Positions 13,901 through 24,250 of a DNA stretch of 64,000 bases are shown piece by piece (the stretch's first letter is position 1; each line of letters starts with the position of its first letter). The DNA is taken from NCBI GenBank assembly GCA_026545225.1, contig CM048846.1, positions 83,531,270 to 83,595,269 on the forward strand. Reading direction: 5' to 3'. The notes beneath the pieces were generated by a model that saw only the letters and a list, made by a program, of their open reading frames with translations, ran no database searches and was not told the DNA's origin. The DNA comes from Cornus controversa (Eukaryota > Streptophyta > Magnoliopsida > Cornales > Cornaceae). The position numbers and the translations under genes are program-made.

Positions 13901-16900
13901 CTTCTCAAATGCATCTTATTTAAGGCATTTCTAACCTCCCACTCCTTGACCTTACGGAAAATTATGTTATCTCTAAGGGCACTCTATTCTTCTAAGTCTA
14001 AACTTCCTATATGCATTTAGCAATTTCTCAAAATAACTTTTCAATCTTTCTTTAATTTCATCGTCTTGTACTAAAACTTGTGAATCTTCATTCTTAATGC
14101 ATTTAATATGGCTAAGATCTTTAGTTTTCCTCTCCCTTAGTTTAGCAAGTTTATATATATTCTTCTCCCCTTCTTTTGTGCCTAGTTTAGAATAAAAATC
14201 ATCATATGCTCTATGTTTTGCTTCGCTTACTACTTTCTTAATTTCTTTAGTTACCTTTTTATATTTTTTAAAGGTTTAACTATTTTTAGTTTTTTGCCAA
14301 ACTTTATAGCATTCCCGTTTTGTTTTTATAACTTTTTGAACTTGTTCATTCCACCACAAAGTTTCCTTAAATTATGGTCTCGTTCCTTTTGATTCTTCTA
14401 GGACTTCTGTCGCTACTCTTTTAATATATGTAGTCATCTTATTTCACACTAAGTTACTTTCATGTTCTACATTGCATGTTGCGTCTTTCAACATCTTATT
14501 CTTAAATAATTGTACTTTCTCCCCTCTGAAATTCCACCACCTAGTCCTTGGGTTTATAATTCTCTTTCTCCTCTTAAATTGTCTTTTTAGATATAAATCT
14601 AAAACAAGAAACCTATGTTGTGGTGTTAAACTCTCTCTGGTGATAATCTTACAATCTTTGCTTGTTAGCCGATGTACTTTTCTAGTTAAAAAGAAATCGA
14701 TTTGACTTATGTTTGATCCACTTTTAAAGGTTATTAAGTGTTCATCTCTCCTTTTAAAATAGGTATTCCTAATTATAAATTATATGGTATTGCAAAATCT
14801 AAGATAACCTCCCTAACATCATTTATATCTCCAAATCCATGTCCACCATGTAACATCTCATATCCTCCACACTCTTTTCCTACATGCCCATTAAAGTCTC
14901 TTCCTGCATACACTTTTCTCCTTCAGGTATCCCTTGCATTAATTCGTCCATATGTTTCCAAAATTGTGTTTTAATATTTTCGTCTAGTCCTACTTGGGGT
15001 GTATAAGCGCCAACTATATTTATCCTAGTAGAAGTTTTACTAATATTATCCTATTTTCTTTTCTAATAATGGTTACCATGTCTTTTAAATTCTTGTTAAT
15101 GATTATCCGTACTCCATGTCTATGTCTATCCTTTCCGGTGTAATATAGTTTATATCCTTCCATTTCTCTAGCTTTTGCACCTACCCACTTAGTTTCTTAT
15201 AGACATAAAATATTAATCTTCCTTCTAATCATAGTGTCTACCAATTCCATTCCTTTACCCATCAAGGTTCCTATATTCCAAGTCCCTATCCTAGGCTAAC
15301 TTCTTTACCCGCGCTCGTCCAGAAAAAACGCTGGAAGCCTGGAACCCTTGCTGAATTTTTACCGCATCCGGGCACCATTGTGGCGTCCCTTGCCCATTTT
15401 TCAAAACATCCGGAAGCTGACGCCCTAGCATTTACTCGTGTAATCATAGGATTCATGTTCATATTTGTCATGACAAAGTTTTACGCTGGGTGTCAAGCTA
15501 TCTAACGCAACCCTCCTCCTTTATCTGGGCTTGGGACCGGCTGTGTAACGATAAACAAGTGGAGTTCAAAATTATGAAGAAATTTTGGACATGAAATAAA
15601 CATTATTGACTGAATGAAACAACTTTATCAAGGTAGATAAAATGGAGCAATGACTAGTTTGTGGATAGTTCATGAAGAGTCAAGTGAACTACTAATCATA
15701 ATTAGCTTACAACAAGGACTTGCATTTAGTCCTTGGCTTTCACACTGGTCTGGATGAACTTTGACCCAACAGCCTATGTACAAATACTGGAAAGAATAAT
15801 TTTTTGTATCTAAAGAAGAAACGACTTTGATGACAGTTACATCATTGTTTTTGCAAGAATTGTTTGCATATTCTATCTTGGATTTGTGATTAGTGATATT
15901 TTTTAAATGTGAATATGGATGAGGAAAATATATGTACGTTTGTTGTTGACAATATAGCTCTAGGTGACAATGTATAGGAAAATACCATAGGAATGTATTT
16001 TCATAGTGAAAAGAGTCAGGCCCATAATATACTAAATTGTTTTTTTCTTTTTTTGTTTTCCTTCTCTCTGTCTCTAAGTAACTTGCTTGAAACATCATAT
16101 ATAAGATGAATGAAACTGAAGTGATGTAATTTCATAAAACAGAAACAAAATTGACAGTGGAGACGCGCTTCTGTTGTGGTGTGTTGAATATTTTGGAAAA
16201 TAAACTGAAATGTATTAAATGGCTAAAAAGTAACCAGTACCACGCTAAATAGAATGGAATGCATGGCAGCAGAAAACATGTGCCATAGAATCTTTGTAAC
16301 TGAATTGAGGGTTCACGTCTCTACTGGGGCATTGTGTGTGGGTGTGTGTGTTGAGTTGTGTGTCCGCACTCACTTACCATAAAAAAAAGAAGGAAAAATG
16401 AATAGACAATGTTGAACGAATGGCATTACAAAAACTGATTGAATAGGAAAAGAAAGGCTTTTTTTCTGAGAAGCTTCAGGTAATGCCAGTTGGGGATAAG
16501 AGAAGGGAGAAAAGGTCTGGAACAGTTTGGGAATGGCATTGAAGGCCATCAACAGCCCCGAGTGTGTTGGCCAATTTGATACAATTGAAGGTGTTGCAAT
16601 AACATGAGCTAGAAAAAAAGGATTATAGGTTGAGGTTGAGAGTGAAGACACGTTGGCCTCTGATTTAGTGAAGTATGTCAGTACTTGTTGCAATAAAGTT
16701 GAAAGGCGGAAAATGACTTGAGCCCAATCTATTTGGTTGGTGCCTGAGGATTGGTGTATATATTTACACACACTATTATGATCATCCATCAATACTTCCA
16801 TTTCTAAGCTCTAATATTCTTCCTCAACCTTTTTTAGTCGATGCTAATTTCTACTTGTTCTTCTTGCAGAAAGAACGTGGAGCTACTGAGAGAAGGCAAG

Positions 16901-17202
16901 AAGTTTCAGCAGGTCAAGGTCCAGTGGGTGGGATGTTAGAGGTCATGTCCTCAAAGTGGCAAGTTAAGTCATCAGATTATAAGGATCGGGTAGAATTTGA
17001 GTTTTTAGATCTTGATCTTTCATTAGGGGCTGGAAAGAATTTGACAACACAGCGACACAAGCCTTCGTTTCTTGGGATTGTGGAAGAGAAGAATAACCAA
17101 GACAAGGTTCCAAGTTCAATTGCGAGCAAAAAAACTGACGATGGTGGTGAATTCCCAGCATCACTCAAACTTTCCCTTACTTTACCTTCTCATGATAAGT
17201 AA
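1858..17202 (+). CDS. AIPP2-like PHD finger protein (split gene, 5' end unresolved)
   Basis: Exons seen by reading frame and splice sites: 1858-1917, 4595-4658, 5980-7176, 7708-7793, 7959-8512, 8641-9141, 9252-9741, 9868-10098, 10203-10327, 10430-10872 and 16870-17202 (stop TAA). From 5980 on, every junction is GT-AG and keeps phase, giving about 1,319 residues. Order of parts: EELYDFTEE-type N-terminus, a low-complexity Ser/Cys-rich region, a PHD finger, a CCHC knuckle, a SPOC-like domain (GEFEIQSSGRLP through FFLWGVFRG), and an LDLDLSLG/LKLSLTLP tail. In Arabidopsis this family (AIPP2 and its paralog) works with the BAH protein AIPP3 and the phosphatase CPL2 to repress transcription in the nucleus. 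That this gene does the same is inferred. Odd points: no in-frame ATG in exon 1 (in-frame stop at 1804-1806), a likely GC-AG first intron, and exons 2 and 3 that do not join in phase, so a small exon is missing from this model or the 5' end is damaged. The last intron is 6.0 kb. Confidence 0.85.
3153..3181. repeat. Alternating purine-pyrimidine tract (CA)n-(CG)n
   Basis: A run of CA steps passes through acgtg into (GC)n. It is a short simple repeat able to adopt Z-DNA. No function is implied. Confidence 0.7.
3425..3888 (-). mobile_element. Solo LTR, Ty1/copia or TRIM type (fossil)
   Basis: Read on the minus strand it starts TGTTGGGAATTTTG, has a TATA-like ctataaataag, and ends in CA. The plus strand shows the typical phrase acgtggttcagcc. 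It is flanked by near-matching 5-bp sites ccatt (3420-3424) and ctatt (3889-3893). No internal genes are attached, so it is a remnant left by LTR-LTR recombination. Confidence 0.6.
4595..4658 (+). CDS. AIPP2-like exon 2 (ITLALKGGCRIQGPTDHSDES)
   Basis: It reads ITLALKGGCRIQGP, matching the family pattern ITPVLRGxxRxQGP. The acceptor is tttttag and the donor ctg|gtaaga. It ends one base into a codon, while the exon at 5980 starts at a codon boundary, so at least one more small exon is expected between them. A candidate around 4783-4824 carries an in-frame TAA and could not be accepted. Confidence 0.65.
4930..5173 (-). mobile_element. Solo LTR, Ty1/copia or TRIM type (fossil)
   Basis: On the minus strand it begins TGTTGGAGAATATATTATTG and has a TATA box (cctataaatagagg). 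Near its end it carries the acgtggttcggcc phrase (plus-strand reading) common to copia-type and TRIM LTRs. About 245 bp, with no matching target duplication recognised. It lies in an intron of the AIPP2-like gene. Confidence 0.55.
5174..5979. other. Intron remainder with (CT)n microsatellite
   Basis: Intronic AT-rich DNA of the AIPP2-like gene. A (CT)n tract lies at about 5851-5874 and a pyrimidine-rich run leads into the acceptor catgtcag at 5972-5979. No other gene is seen. Confidence 0.6.
5980..7176 (+). CDS. AIPP2-like exon 3: long Ser/Cys-rich region
   Basis: The largest exon, 399 codons. It opens FSGTENIYVRHLRSG and continues RTESGTCSLSATLSSPCLHY, the position of the family's ESGTCNVCSAPCSSCMH motif. 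Two of the usual cysteines are replaced here (SLSATL where relatives have NVCSAP). The first in-frame methionine (MACRCSF) is at 6166. The remainder is low in predicted order and rich in Ser, Asp and Glu, ending DLLEDV before a GT donor at 7177. Confidence 0.8.
7177..7707. other. Intron with a degenerate tccgacac-type repeat
   Basis: An intron between exon 3 and the PHD exons. At 7257-7420 it carries phrases such as gaagcatgg, ccggacac and gtgtccgag. These resemble the inverted-end element at 11778-12317, so it probably holds an old copy of that family. Confidence 0.4.
7708..8512 (+). CDS. AIPP2-like PHD-finger exons (7708-7793 and 7959-8512)
   Basis: The first exon reads VNICDICGDAGREELLATC then SRCSDGAEH. 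The second continues IYCMRVRLDKVPEGNWMC and EEC. Together they give the complete C4HC3 set: CxxC, CxxC, HxxC, CxxC. PHD fingers of this family read histone H3 tails. The intron between them (7794-7958) has donor gtaagt and acceptor tcaatcag, and the junction falls inside the His-Ile codons. The rest of the second exon is Ser/Lys-rich with basic stretches (VVKRRALE) suitable for nuclear entry (inferred). Confidence 0.9.
8641..9741 (+). CDS. AIPP2-like exons 8641-9141 and 9252-9741 with CCHC knuckle
   Basis: Two exons joined in phase across the intron 9142-9251. The first is a basic Ser-rich linker (TLTRSNSVNILASKRK). The second contains VHCHKCKNMGHTAESC, a perfect CX2CX4HX4C zinc knuckle found at this position in the plant family. 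It ends KLDYIW, which joins to KGEFEIQSSGR in the next exon, recreating the conserved IWKGxFEI start of the SPOC-like domain. Confidence 0.85.
9868..10872 (+). CDS. AIPP2-like SPOC-like domain exons
   Basis: Exons 9868-10098, 10203-10327 and 10430-10872. Key phrases are GEFEIQSSGRLPSFCCGIQA, RLSTWPTQF, IGLYFFAEDLE, SYGRNYKSMLE, GVELLIFSSNVLPENSQ and WNKLFFLWGVFRG, in the order seen in AIPP2 proteins. All three junctions keep phase, including the single-base hand-over of a Cys codon at 10327/10430. The first of these exons has a second damaged copy at 38069-38298. Confidence 0.88.
11337..11604. mobile_element. hAT-type MITE with 8-bp target duplication
   Basis: The ends read gggtatagtgca and gcactttaccct (inverted match), and the copies of aactttaa flank it at 11337-11344 and 11597-11604. 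About 250 bp with no coding capacity. Inner segments mirror each other (aatgtgcaaagaccccc versus gtgttttttgcacatttt). A long G-run lies at about 11548-11575. Confidence 0.65.
11778..12317. mobile_element. Short element with aagcatgga inverted ends
   Basis: It starts aagcatggaaacg and ends tatccatgctt, an inverted match. Inside are many variants of gtgtccgacacg. The same family appears as fragments at about 7257-7500 and 18890-19080. The right half is present again in the duplicate at 40226-40436. No clear target duplication was found. Confidence 0.4.
12440..15550 (-). mobile_element. RTE-clade LINE, nearly full length, disabled
   Basis: Read on the minus strand from about 15550: a leader with VNARASASGCFEKWARDA, an AP-endonuclease start (GTWNIGTLMGKGMELVDTM, about 15300-15240), then reverse transcriptase with the FADD catalytic box near 13232 and a C-terminal YLGSIIHKEG/GWVKWR region (13050-12960). 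The tail ends in a gttgttgttgt repeat, usual for plant RTE elements. It is broken by stops and frameshifts, one just after FADD where one base is missing from the expected LVDE codons. It sits antisense to the AIPP2-like gene. Confidence 0.8.
16870..17202 (+). CDS. AIPP2-like last exon with EAR-like motifs
   Basis: It opens KERGATERRQEVSAG and encodes 110 residues to TAA at 17200-17202. LDLDLSLGAGKN and LKLSLTLP are the two LxLxL stretches that close plant AIPP2-like proteins. LxLxL is the EAR repression motif, so recruitment of co-repressors is possible (inferred). The acceptor cttcttgcag is strong and starts in phase 0, matching the donor at 10872. Confidence 0.8.
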   Translation, partial: KERGATERRQEVSAGQGPVGGMLEVMSSKWQVKSSDYKDRVEFEFLDLDLSLGAGKNLTTQRHKPSFLGIVEEKNNQDKVPSSIASKKTDDGGEFPASLKLSLTLPSHDK

Positions 17203-17765
17203 ACAAGTTTCGACGCCTTATTCAGAAACAACGGAGCAGTTTTTGCTCGAGAGGCATTGTGTGAGTACTTGCTGCTTGTTTGGTGGTTTCTCAGAGACCT
17301 TGATATAGAAATGATGCACTGTAAATAGGCTTGAAATGGATTTTGTTGGTGTATACTAGGCTAGACTATAATGATCTTGATCCTGTTTTGTAGAGAACCA
17401 ATTTTCCATGATTTCATAATCACATGAATCAGTTTTTCCCTCAAAAACAATTCTATTGCTTTTCATTTTTCTATATTTTCCTGTTCATTTCTTGTATAAA
17501 GTGATGAGAAACAGCTTTCATGGTCTCATATTTGCAACTATTTTGTGTTGGATGCAAAAGCTATCCACTTGGCTAGTCAAGCTGTAGCAAATCCAGCTTT
17601 TATTTTAGATGTCTTTGCACAGATTTATTGTTTGCTTTCTTGTTTTTTTGTTTTGTTAGGTCAAGACTTTCACCGATACATCAAGACATACAATGCAAAG
17701 GTTTTCTAAAATTAGAACTTTTTTTTCTCGATTTTCTTCTTTTTCCTGATTCATAAGTATACCAA
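17203..17765 (+). other. 3' flank of the AIPP2-like gene
   Basis: Probable 3' untranslated region followed by AT-rich DNA. No further gene is seen. An exact poly(A) site could not be fixed. Confidence 0.5.
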
Positions 17766-18590
17766 ATGAAAGTAGGTTTATAGGAGATGATTTTAACTTT
17801 TAATGAGCATGTTGGAGTTGTCAACGTGATACATCATGGAGGATATGGTGTTGGAGGTAAAGATACAAAGAAGGAGAAACACTTCTAAATTTTGCAAAAT
17901 CATATGATTTAATCATAGTAAATACAATTTTTTTTTTTTAAAAAAAGAAAAACATTTAATAACATTTCACGCATGTAAAGATTGTAAAGTAATTTTCGGT
18001 GAGAGTTTAACAAACTAAGATTTGTCTTGGCGAAATGCAGTGGAAACAAAAAGGTCTAAAAATTAGTAAGGCTAAAACGGAATATGTGGAATGTAAATTT
18101 AATAAAGAATCGAAAATTAATAATATAACATTAGCAATCCAAGATCATATACTAACTAAAAATCATTGTTTTTTATATTTAAGATCCGTAATACAAAAAA
18201 ATGGGGAAATGAATTATGATATTTCTAGTAGGATTGGAGTAGGTTGGACTAATTGGAGATAAGCTAGTTGTATTCTATGTAATAAAAAAATATCAAATAG
18301 GTTAAAAGAAAAAATTTAGCAGATGGTTGTTATATTATATGGGGTAGAGTGTTGAACACTAAAACAAATAAGAATAATGCATTCATGTAATTGATATGAA
18401 GATGTTGAGGTGCATGATAGGAGTGGCCGGGAAAGATAGAGTTACTAATCAGAATGTGAAGGAGACTCTAGGAATAACGCCTATTAGTAACAAAATATGA
18501 AAAAATAAGCTTTGGTGGTATGGACACAGAACAAAGACGTATTGATGCACCAGTTAGAAAGATAAGAGTCTACTCGAGTGTAGTGATTTT
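17765..18590 (+). mobile_element. RTE LINE fragment, internally deleted
   Basis: At 17785-17880 an endonuclease end is legible (GDDFNFNEHVGVV-like, HGGYGVGGKDTKKE). After an AT-rich gap, 18035-18262 reads the reverse-transcriptase C-terminus (KTEYVECKF, YLRSVIQKNGEMN, GWTNWR), then an MLRCMIGVAGKDRV-type tail to about 18560. The middle is missing. It differs enough from the element in the last intron to be a separate subfamily. Confidence 0.65.
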
Positions 18591-19690
18591 CACGATATCT
18601 TATAAATCAAGTACAAGTAGATGGGGGCGTAACCATAAATTTGGACAAGTGGGTACGAACGTAAGAGCTCTCAAGTATAATTAATTTTTTTCAAGTACTA
18701 AAAACACGACAAAATAAAATACCACATATAAAAATCTAATAACTTTTTAAGGATAGATCACATGAACCTTTGAAAATGAAAAACTCATAAGTAATTATGT
18801 CAACTAAGAATTATCACCAATACTCAGGGCATGAAATAATTAGCAGGTTGAAACAAATAATGCAAAATGAATTAGTTTATAATTACCAAAAAATCTATGT
18901 TACCCGGATTCGGATACGGGTGTCGAACACGAATGTGTCTCTAGGAGTTGAATTCGTCTATCTATCAAATTATAGGACATGAGGACATGAATTATAAGTG
19001 TCCAAAAATCAGACACGAGTGTTTGGACATGACATAAAAAATATTTATGGATATAATATTAGACACAGAGACATAAAAATTATTTATGAATATAATATAA
19101 ATTAATTATGAGCTAGTAATAGCTAATTAGAGACGTGCTTACCTTTACAAGTTTACAGAGTTTTATTATTATAGTAATATATTATATATAATATACTACT
19201 GTAGATTTGTGGGTTAACATGTGCTTACATAGTAAAAGTTACATTTATCGACCTTTAGTGTGTGTCTATATATATACACTTTGGGTTACAATCGCGTTTG
19301 GTTAATGGTTATGGTCTTAGGTAAGCGTGAAAAACACGCTCGGTCATACCAAGAAGGAAGGCATGCACGGTGAGTATTTATCGATCATCTTCAACCTTAC
19401 CAAAAAGGCTATTTTCGGATCTAGCAGCCATTTTCGAACCAGTAAGCTTTATAATATGTATAAAAAAAAGTGAACACACAAAAAAGGATAAAAAAAAATA
19501 CTATATGTATACAAATTTTTTTATAAAATAAGTGGGTACACACTCGGGCCTTAATAGGTTTGCCTAGTTCTAAACCAAAAAAAAATAATTGTATTTACTA
19601 TATGTATAAAAAAAATTTCATAAAACTAAGTGGATACATCCATACCCACTTTTAGGCCTGCCCCTGCCCATGCTTATCTTGGATTAAAAA
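18591..19690. other. AT-rich repeat DNA
   Basis: No gene is visible. At about 18890-19080 it carries gtgtcgaacacg/agacacgag phrases related to the inverted-end element at 11778-12317. Poly-A runs and tatata stretches dominate the rest. Confidence 0.4.
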
Positions 19691-19699
19691 CACATGGTG

Positions 19700-20736
19700 A
19701 TGGAACTCAAAGATGAAAATCAAGTTCAAGACCATTGGGCTAAAGGGTAGGGCTAAACTTTTTGTAAAGTAATGTATGTTGCATGTTGATTCGAAAGCTC
19801 AGCCCTTAGGATTAAAATATGGACCAAAGATTTTAACTTTTAATTATTTCAAAGTTTCTTAAGAAAAAAATGACTTAGCGCATAAGCTTAATCATTTTTT
19901 CATGGAAAAGGGAAAACGAGTCATTTGGGATCACATGGTATCACTTTAGTGCTGAAAGTTTTTAAAATTTAAAATTGTGAAGTGACAAGAGGTCTCCTTG
20001 TTTCTATAAGACGTCTATACCCTGATGATGTGGCCTAAGGCACTGAAAATGCCAAAGTATCAGGTGTTGGCCACAAGACGTCTACATGTTGTAAGAAGAC
20101 GTTTCCTTGCTAAGTTGGTAAAGCACCGAGAGCTTAGAAAAACTCAAGGTATGCCAACAAGATGTCTAAATAGACCTACAAGACATCTTATGTTGTATAG
20201 AGAGTTCAATTTTTTCAATGCGTTAAAGACAAGACGCCTATCTCGTGTATCTGGACGTCTACTTCAAAAAGAGAAATTACAACTAGATGTCTACTTGAAA
20301 AGACAAGACGTCTACATGGATACAAGACACATATGCGCTGATATAGTTACAAAAGGACAAGACATCTTCATGGAAATCACAAGACATCTACTTGAGTCAC
20401 GACTCTTTAAACTCTTTTCCAAATAGTCTCTCAGAAGCTATAATGACCATATTTTCCACTAAGACTATAAATAGGAAGTCCCTTTGCCTTTAAGCTAATG
20501 AAATCATCAATTAAATTATCTCTTGAGAAAACTTTTGAAAAATCTTTTAAGAGAGTTTTAAAAAGCTTTTTGAACGCCATTGAAAATATTCAAAGTTTTT
20601 CAAAAAAGAAAAAATTGGGGGGTAAATCTCTTGAAACATAAAATCTCTCATACTCTTCTAATAATCAAAGATGCATTTGATTTCATTCTCTAGAAGCTGA
20701 GTTATCTTCGTTTGCTTTATTTATTACTCTAAATGT
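19700..20736 (+). mobile_element. Copia-type LTR remnant with AGACGTCT repeats (fossil)
   Basis: Between 20005 and 20395 the palindrome agacgtct or close variants recur about ten times, mostly followed by a or tac. A TATA-like actataaatagg lies at 20463-20474, as in an LTR promoter. The open frame across it (20025-20426) is repeat-driven and not a gene. Outer ends are not fixed. Confidence 0.4.
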
Positions 20737-22885
20737 CACGCCCCCAAATTTAAATACAAGGAACTCTAGTCTGGTACTTGAATTTGGTGCACAACTTGAA
20801 AAAACTACATCCATCGTACCATACATTCATCCAATATTTACATATTACAGTCAAAATATGATCATCTAGATCATCCATTACAAAAAACTTTATCCGAAGA
20901 CCTCATCCCTCATCTTGAGCACATCTACGTACAACAACAAAATTACATGCCAAGAGATTTACATATATATATGTGGTCGGTCTCCATATATATATATTGG
21001 TGGCATGTTATGGTTGTATGTGGATGTTTGTGATGTTATGACAGTGGTAGTAGTTGTTTGAGCTTTTAATGGTGGGTTTGGTTACCATTTTTGTTAGAGA
21101 TGGAAAGCTTGATTGAAGGTTGGGCTTGCATATTTGAGTGGGCTGGATTGTTGCATGGGCTTGTTGTATGGAATTGAAAATGCCATGAATGGTGGACCTT
21201 GTGGCTACATTATTTGGGTTCACTGTATATTGGGCTTAAATTGTAATGGACTGATGTTTAAAAAAAAAATTGAAGTTGGTTTAATTGGACAAGAAGTCTG
21301 GGCTTAGGCAGTAGTGGCTTTGACGATGGGTTTGCATAATTGACTTTGGCTTGGTGAATTGGACTGGGCCAGAAATTTTAAATTGGCCTAACATCATTTA
21401 AAAAGAGATAAATGGTTGGCTTGACATTGGGCTGGGCTGCAATTAAGAATAGGCCCAATGTCATTTAAAAGAAATGTAGAGAATTTATTTTTGGGCTGAA
21501 ATTTGAACTTGGAGGAAAACGTCTTTAATGCTCCATAATTTACGTAAAGATTTCCAAAATTATAGGTTTATGCATGTCAGAACTAATTAAGTTAGAATAG
21601 TTGGTTCTAGGGAAAAATTCTTGAATGTTCTGTAAATTATGAAAAATTCTGAAATCATATGTTTTAACGTAATAAAGCTTGTTATGTAAAAATAGTTGGT
21701 CCTAAGGATTAAAACCCGACATGCGAAGTTTGAGCATAATGAACACACACAACCCGCTCATTTAATTTATTAAATGTGAAAAGTATTTAATAAATTATAA
21801 AAGATTTTTTGTTGGTAAAGAATGTTTGTTTCCTTTTGTTTCAATTTAGAGAAAATTGGAGAAAAATATCCCTGAAGCTCTAAAAATTACGAAAAATTCT
21901 AGAGTGGTACATTTTGGCATAATAAACTTAATTATGCTAAAATAATTAAGTTTAGAAAAGATTTAAATGGTGAAATCCTAAAGTGATTAATTAATATAAT
22001 TAGTGATCACATTAAAAGAACAATTTGATTTATTAAATGTGAAAAATATTTGGTAAATCTTAAAAGTTTGAATGTATGGAAATGAGATAAAAATTTCTAA
22101 GAAATTCCTGAGGTATGGTTGGGGACCTACCTATGGGGTGTGTACAACCCTTTTGTTATGACCATTGGATGAATAATGCCCTTATTGTGTGGACGTGGTC
22201 TGGGACCATCTGGGTGAGTAGACGTACAAGCCTAGCCACATGTACGAGCTTCCTTAGTCCGGGACTATGTGATGCGCACCACTTGTTGGCTAAGCATGTC
22301 ATCTATTTGAGGGGAGCTCGGGACTCATGTGAGGTTATTAATGTTAAGTTAATCTAGACGATTAGCTTAATAAGAAATTATTGAGAACACAGTTCCTGTG
22401 TGTGAAAGAAATTGTGGGTATGATAATTAACTAGAGTTTAATTATCATAAGAAAAATTTGTGTGTGAAAGAGATTGTGGATATGATAATTAACTAGAGTT
22501 TAATTATCATAAGAAAAATTTGTGAATCTAAGTAACAAAGATTGTTGTACGAGTCCTTATATATAGGAATTTAAGGCATGGTCAATTTGTTGAGCAATGA
22601 TAGTGTTTTGCAGTTCTTGCTGAGGTTGTTGAGCTCACCCCATTTTAATTTCGGGTACCGAGTGAATGGAGGCGCGGTGGAGGCCATTTACATGTAAATC
22701 TCTTTGGCATGTAATTATTTTGTTGTTGTACATATATGTGCTAAAAATGAGGGATGAGGTCTCCGGATAAAATTTTTGTAATGGATGATCTAGATGGTAA
22801 GATGGACGTTGTATTTCAAGTCGCACACCAAATTCAAGTACTGGACTAGAGTTCCTTGTATTTAGATTTGGGGGCGTGACACTAA
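20736..22885 (+). mobile_element. 2.1-kb LTR-like element with long inverted ends (fossil)
   Basis: It starts tgtcacgccccc and ends gggggcgtgaca, with ctaaa on both sides (a 5-bp duplication, usual for LTR elements). Unusually, about 150-200 bases at each end are inverted copies of one another (caaggaactctag, gatctagatcatccattaca, gacctcatccctcat and others). A TATA-like ccttatatatagg lies at 22555-22567. The stretch at about 22100-22330 resembles 51140-51300. Best read as a solo LTR of a Ty3/gypsy family. A long-TIR DNA element is the alternative. Confidence 0.5.
22385..22522. repeat. Tandem pair, about 63-bp unit
   Basis: Two nearly identical units, each running from gtgtgaaagara through aactagagtttaattatcat to aaaaattt. 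It lies inside the LTR-like element at 20736-22885 and was probably produced by local slippage. Confidence 0.75.
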
Positions 22886-23327
22886 AGAAATAGTGTTTTC
22901 ATTATATATCCATTGTTGAGAGATCTTTGTCGTGAGCTTCCATTGTAATATATTTCTGAAAAAAAGGGACATCATTATTGTGCTATAACTTTTACATCTA
23001 TCTTTGAGAGATATTGTATAGAAGGTTGGTGTAACCTTCTTGAAATCTAGGTGGGTGTTGCCCACTTAGCAAAGATATCTCACGGGCTCTAAAAGTTTCC
23101 TCCTTACCTTTGAAGTAGAGTGTTAGAGATCACTTACTCCAAATACAAAATGATTTATTTTTTACTAATTCATAGTTCCAAATCCTCTACATAATTTAAA
23201 TATTTTTTTGTTAATTTTTAATATTTTATTTGTCAAATAAAAAAAAGATTTTGGCATGCTTTTAAGAATCTATTGCATTTTCATATCCATATTTGGAACA
23301 TAACATATACTCAAACCATGTAATTGT

Positions 23328-24250
23328 TGGAATTATGTGCCTTTTAAGCCAATGAATGAGATATAATTGACATTTAGTATTAATGGAATCTGGGTTTCGA
23401 TTAAATTTTATATTTATGTATATAGTGAATGTCTTGTATTGACCGGTCTATGAGATAGATCATGACAAAATATGAATCACAGATATTGCATTATCATAAA
23501 GTGTTCACATTCAGTGATAATGGATGGACTCTCTATGAGAAGAATTGAACTGGATCATCAATAAATTGAGATGATTACGAGAGTTGTCATAACAATTTCT
23601 CCTTATCAGTGTCATAGCGAATGACTCTCAAGCATGAAAGATGAATGGGCTATTGTCTTGGTTAATGGTTGCTTTGATTTTATTTGGTTAGCCCTAGGGC
23701 CTAAGACTCGGGTACTTTAGGTAGCTATTTATTATTGACATTGGATCATATACTATCAAGATTGCATCTATGCTATAATATTTATTTTGACTTGATTAGT
23801 TTGGTCACGAAAAAATCTGGGCCATGGTGTTTTGATAGAATGGTTTCTATATTTATTTGTTAATTATATTATTTTGTCAAAGAAAAGTTTTATATAGTCA
23901 AACATTATATAATCAAAGAGTCAAAATACATGTTCAATTAAGTATTTAGATTGATGAAATGATTTATCTGATGGCTAATTGAGCATAGAGGGGTTATATC
24001 GTAAATTGACTTCGTGGTTTTATCAATTCTTTACTTGGAGTGCAATCATTGTTATATAGTGAAGTTAAGTGTGGTTAATTGGTTGATTTAAATTGGATCA
24101 TGAGAGGACCGGATCAATTAATTTGTCCATTGGAGCCAAAAAGAGAATGGACCCAATTGATCCTCACTTTTAGCCCAAGTTTGGATTTTAAGCAAAGTGT
24201 AAAAAGTAAGTAGAGAGTCGAGAATACTATAGGCACTGTCGCACCTATAA
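23328..24250 (+). mobile_element. Probable copia-type LTR remnant (fossil)
   Basis: It starts tgttggaattatgtgcc, a typical copia LTR opening, and continues as non-coding DNA with no open frame of note. The right end is uncertain. Family placement rests only on the opening and general composition. Confidence 0.3.

Larger units (their letters stand above)
10873..16869. other. 6.0-kb last intron of the AIPP2-like gene
   Basis: Donor ctg|gtaat at 10873, acceptor cttgcag ending at 16869. It holds a hAT-type MITE (11345-11596), a short inverted-end element (11778-12317) and an RTE LINE on the opposite strand (about 12440-15550). The rest (15560-16860) is AT-rich with no recognised gene; the open frames there match no family I know. 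Confidence 0.75.

Noticed and set aside
15670-16801. Two open frames of about 142 codons on the minus strand
   Set aside because: Inside the last AIPP2-like intron, with no recognisable domain, and composition like the surrounding non-coding DNA.
20025-20426. 133-codon open frame
   Set aside because: Built from repeated agacgtct words of an LTR relic; no homology recognised.
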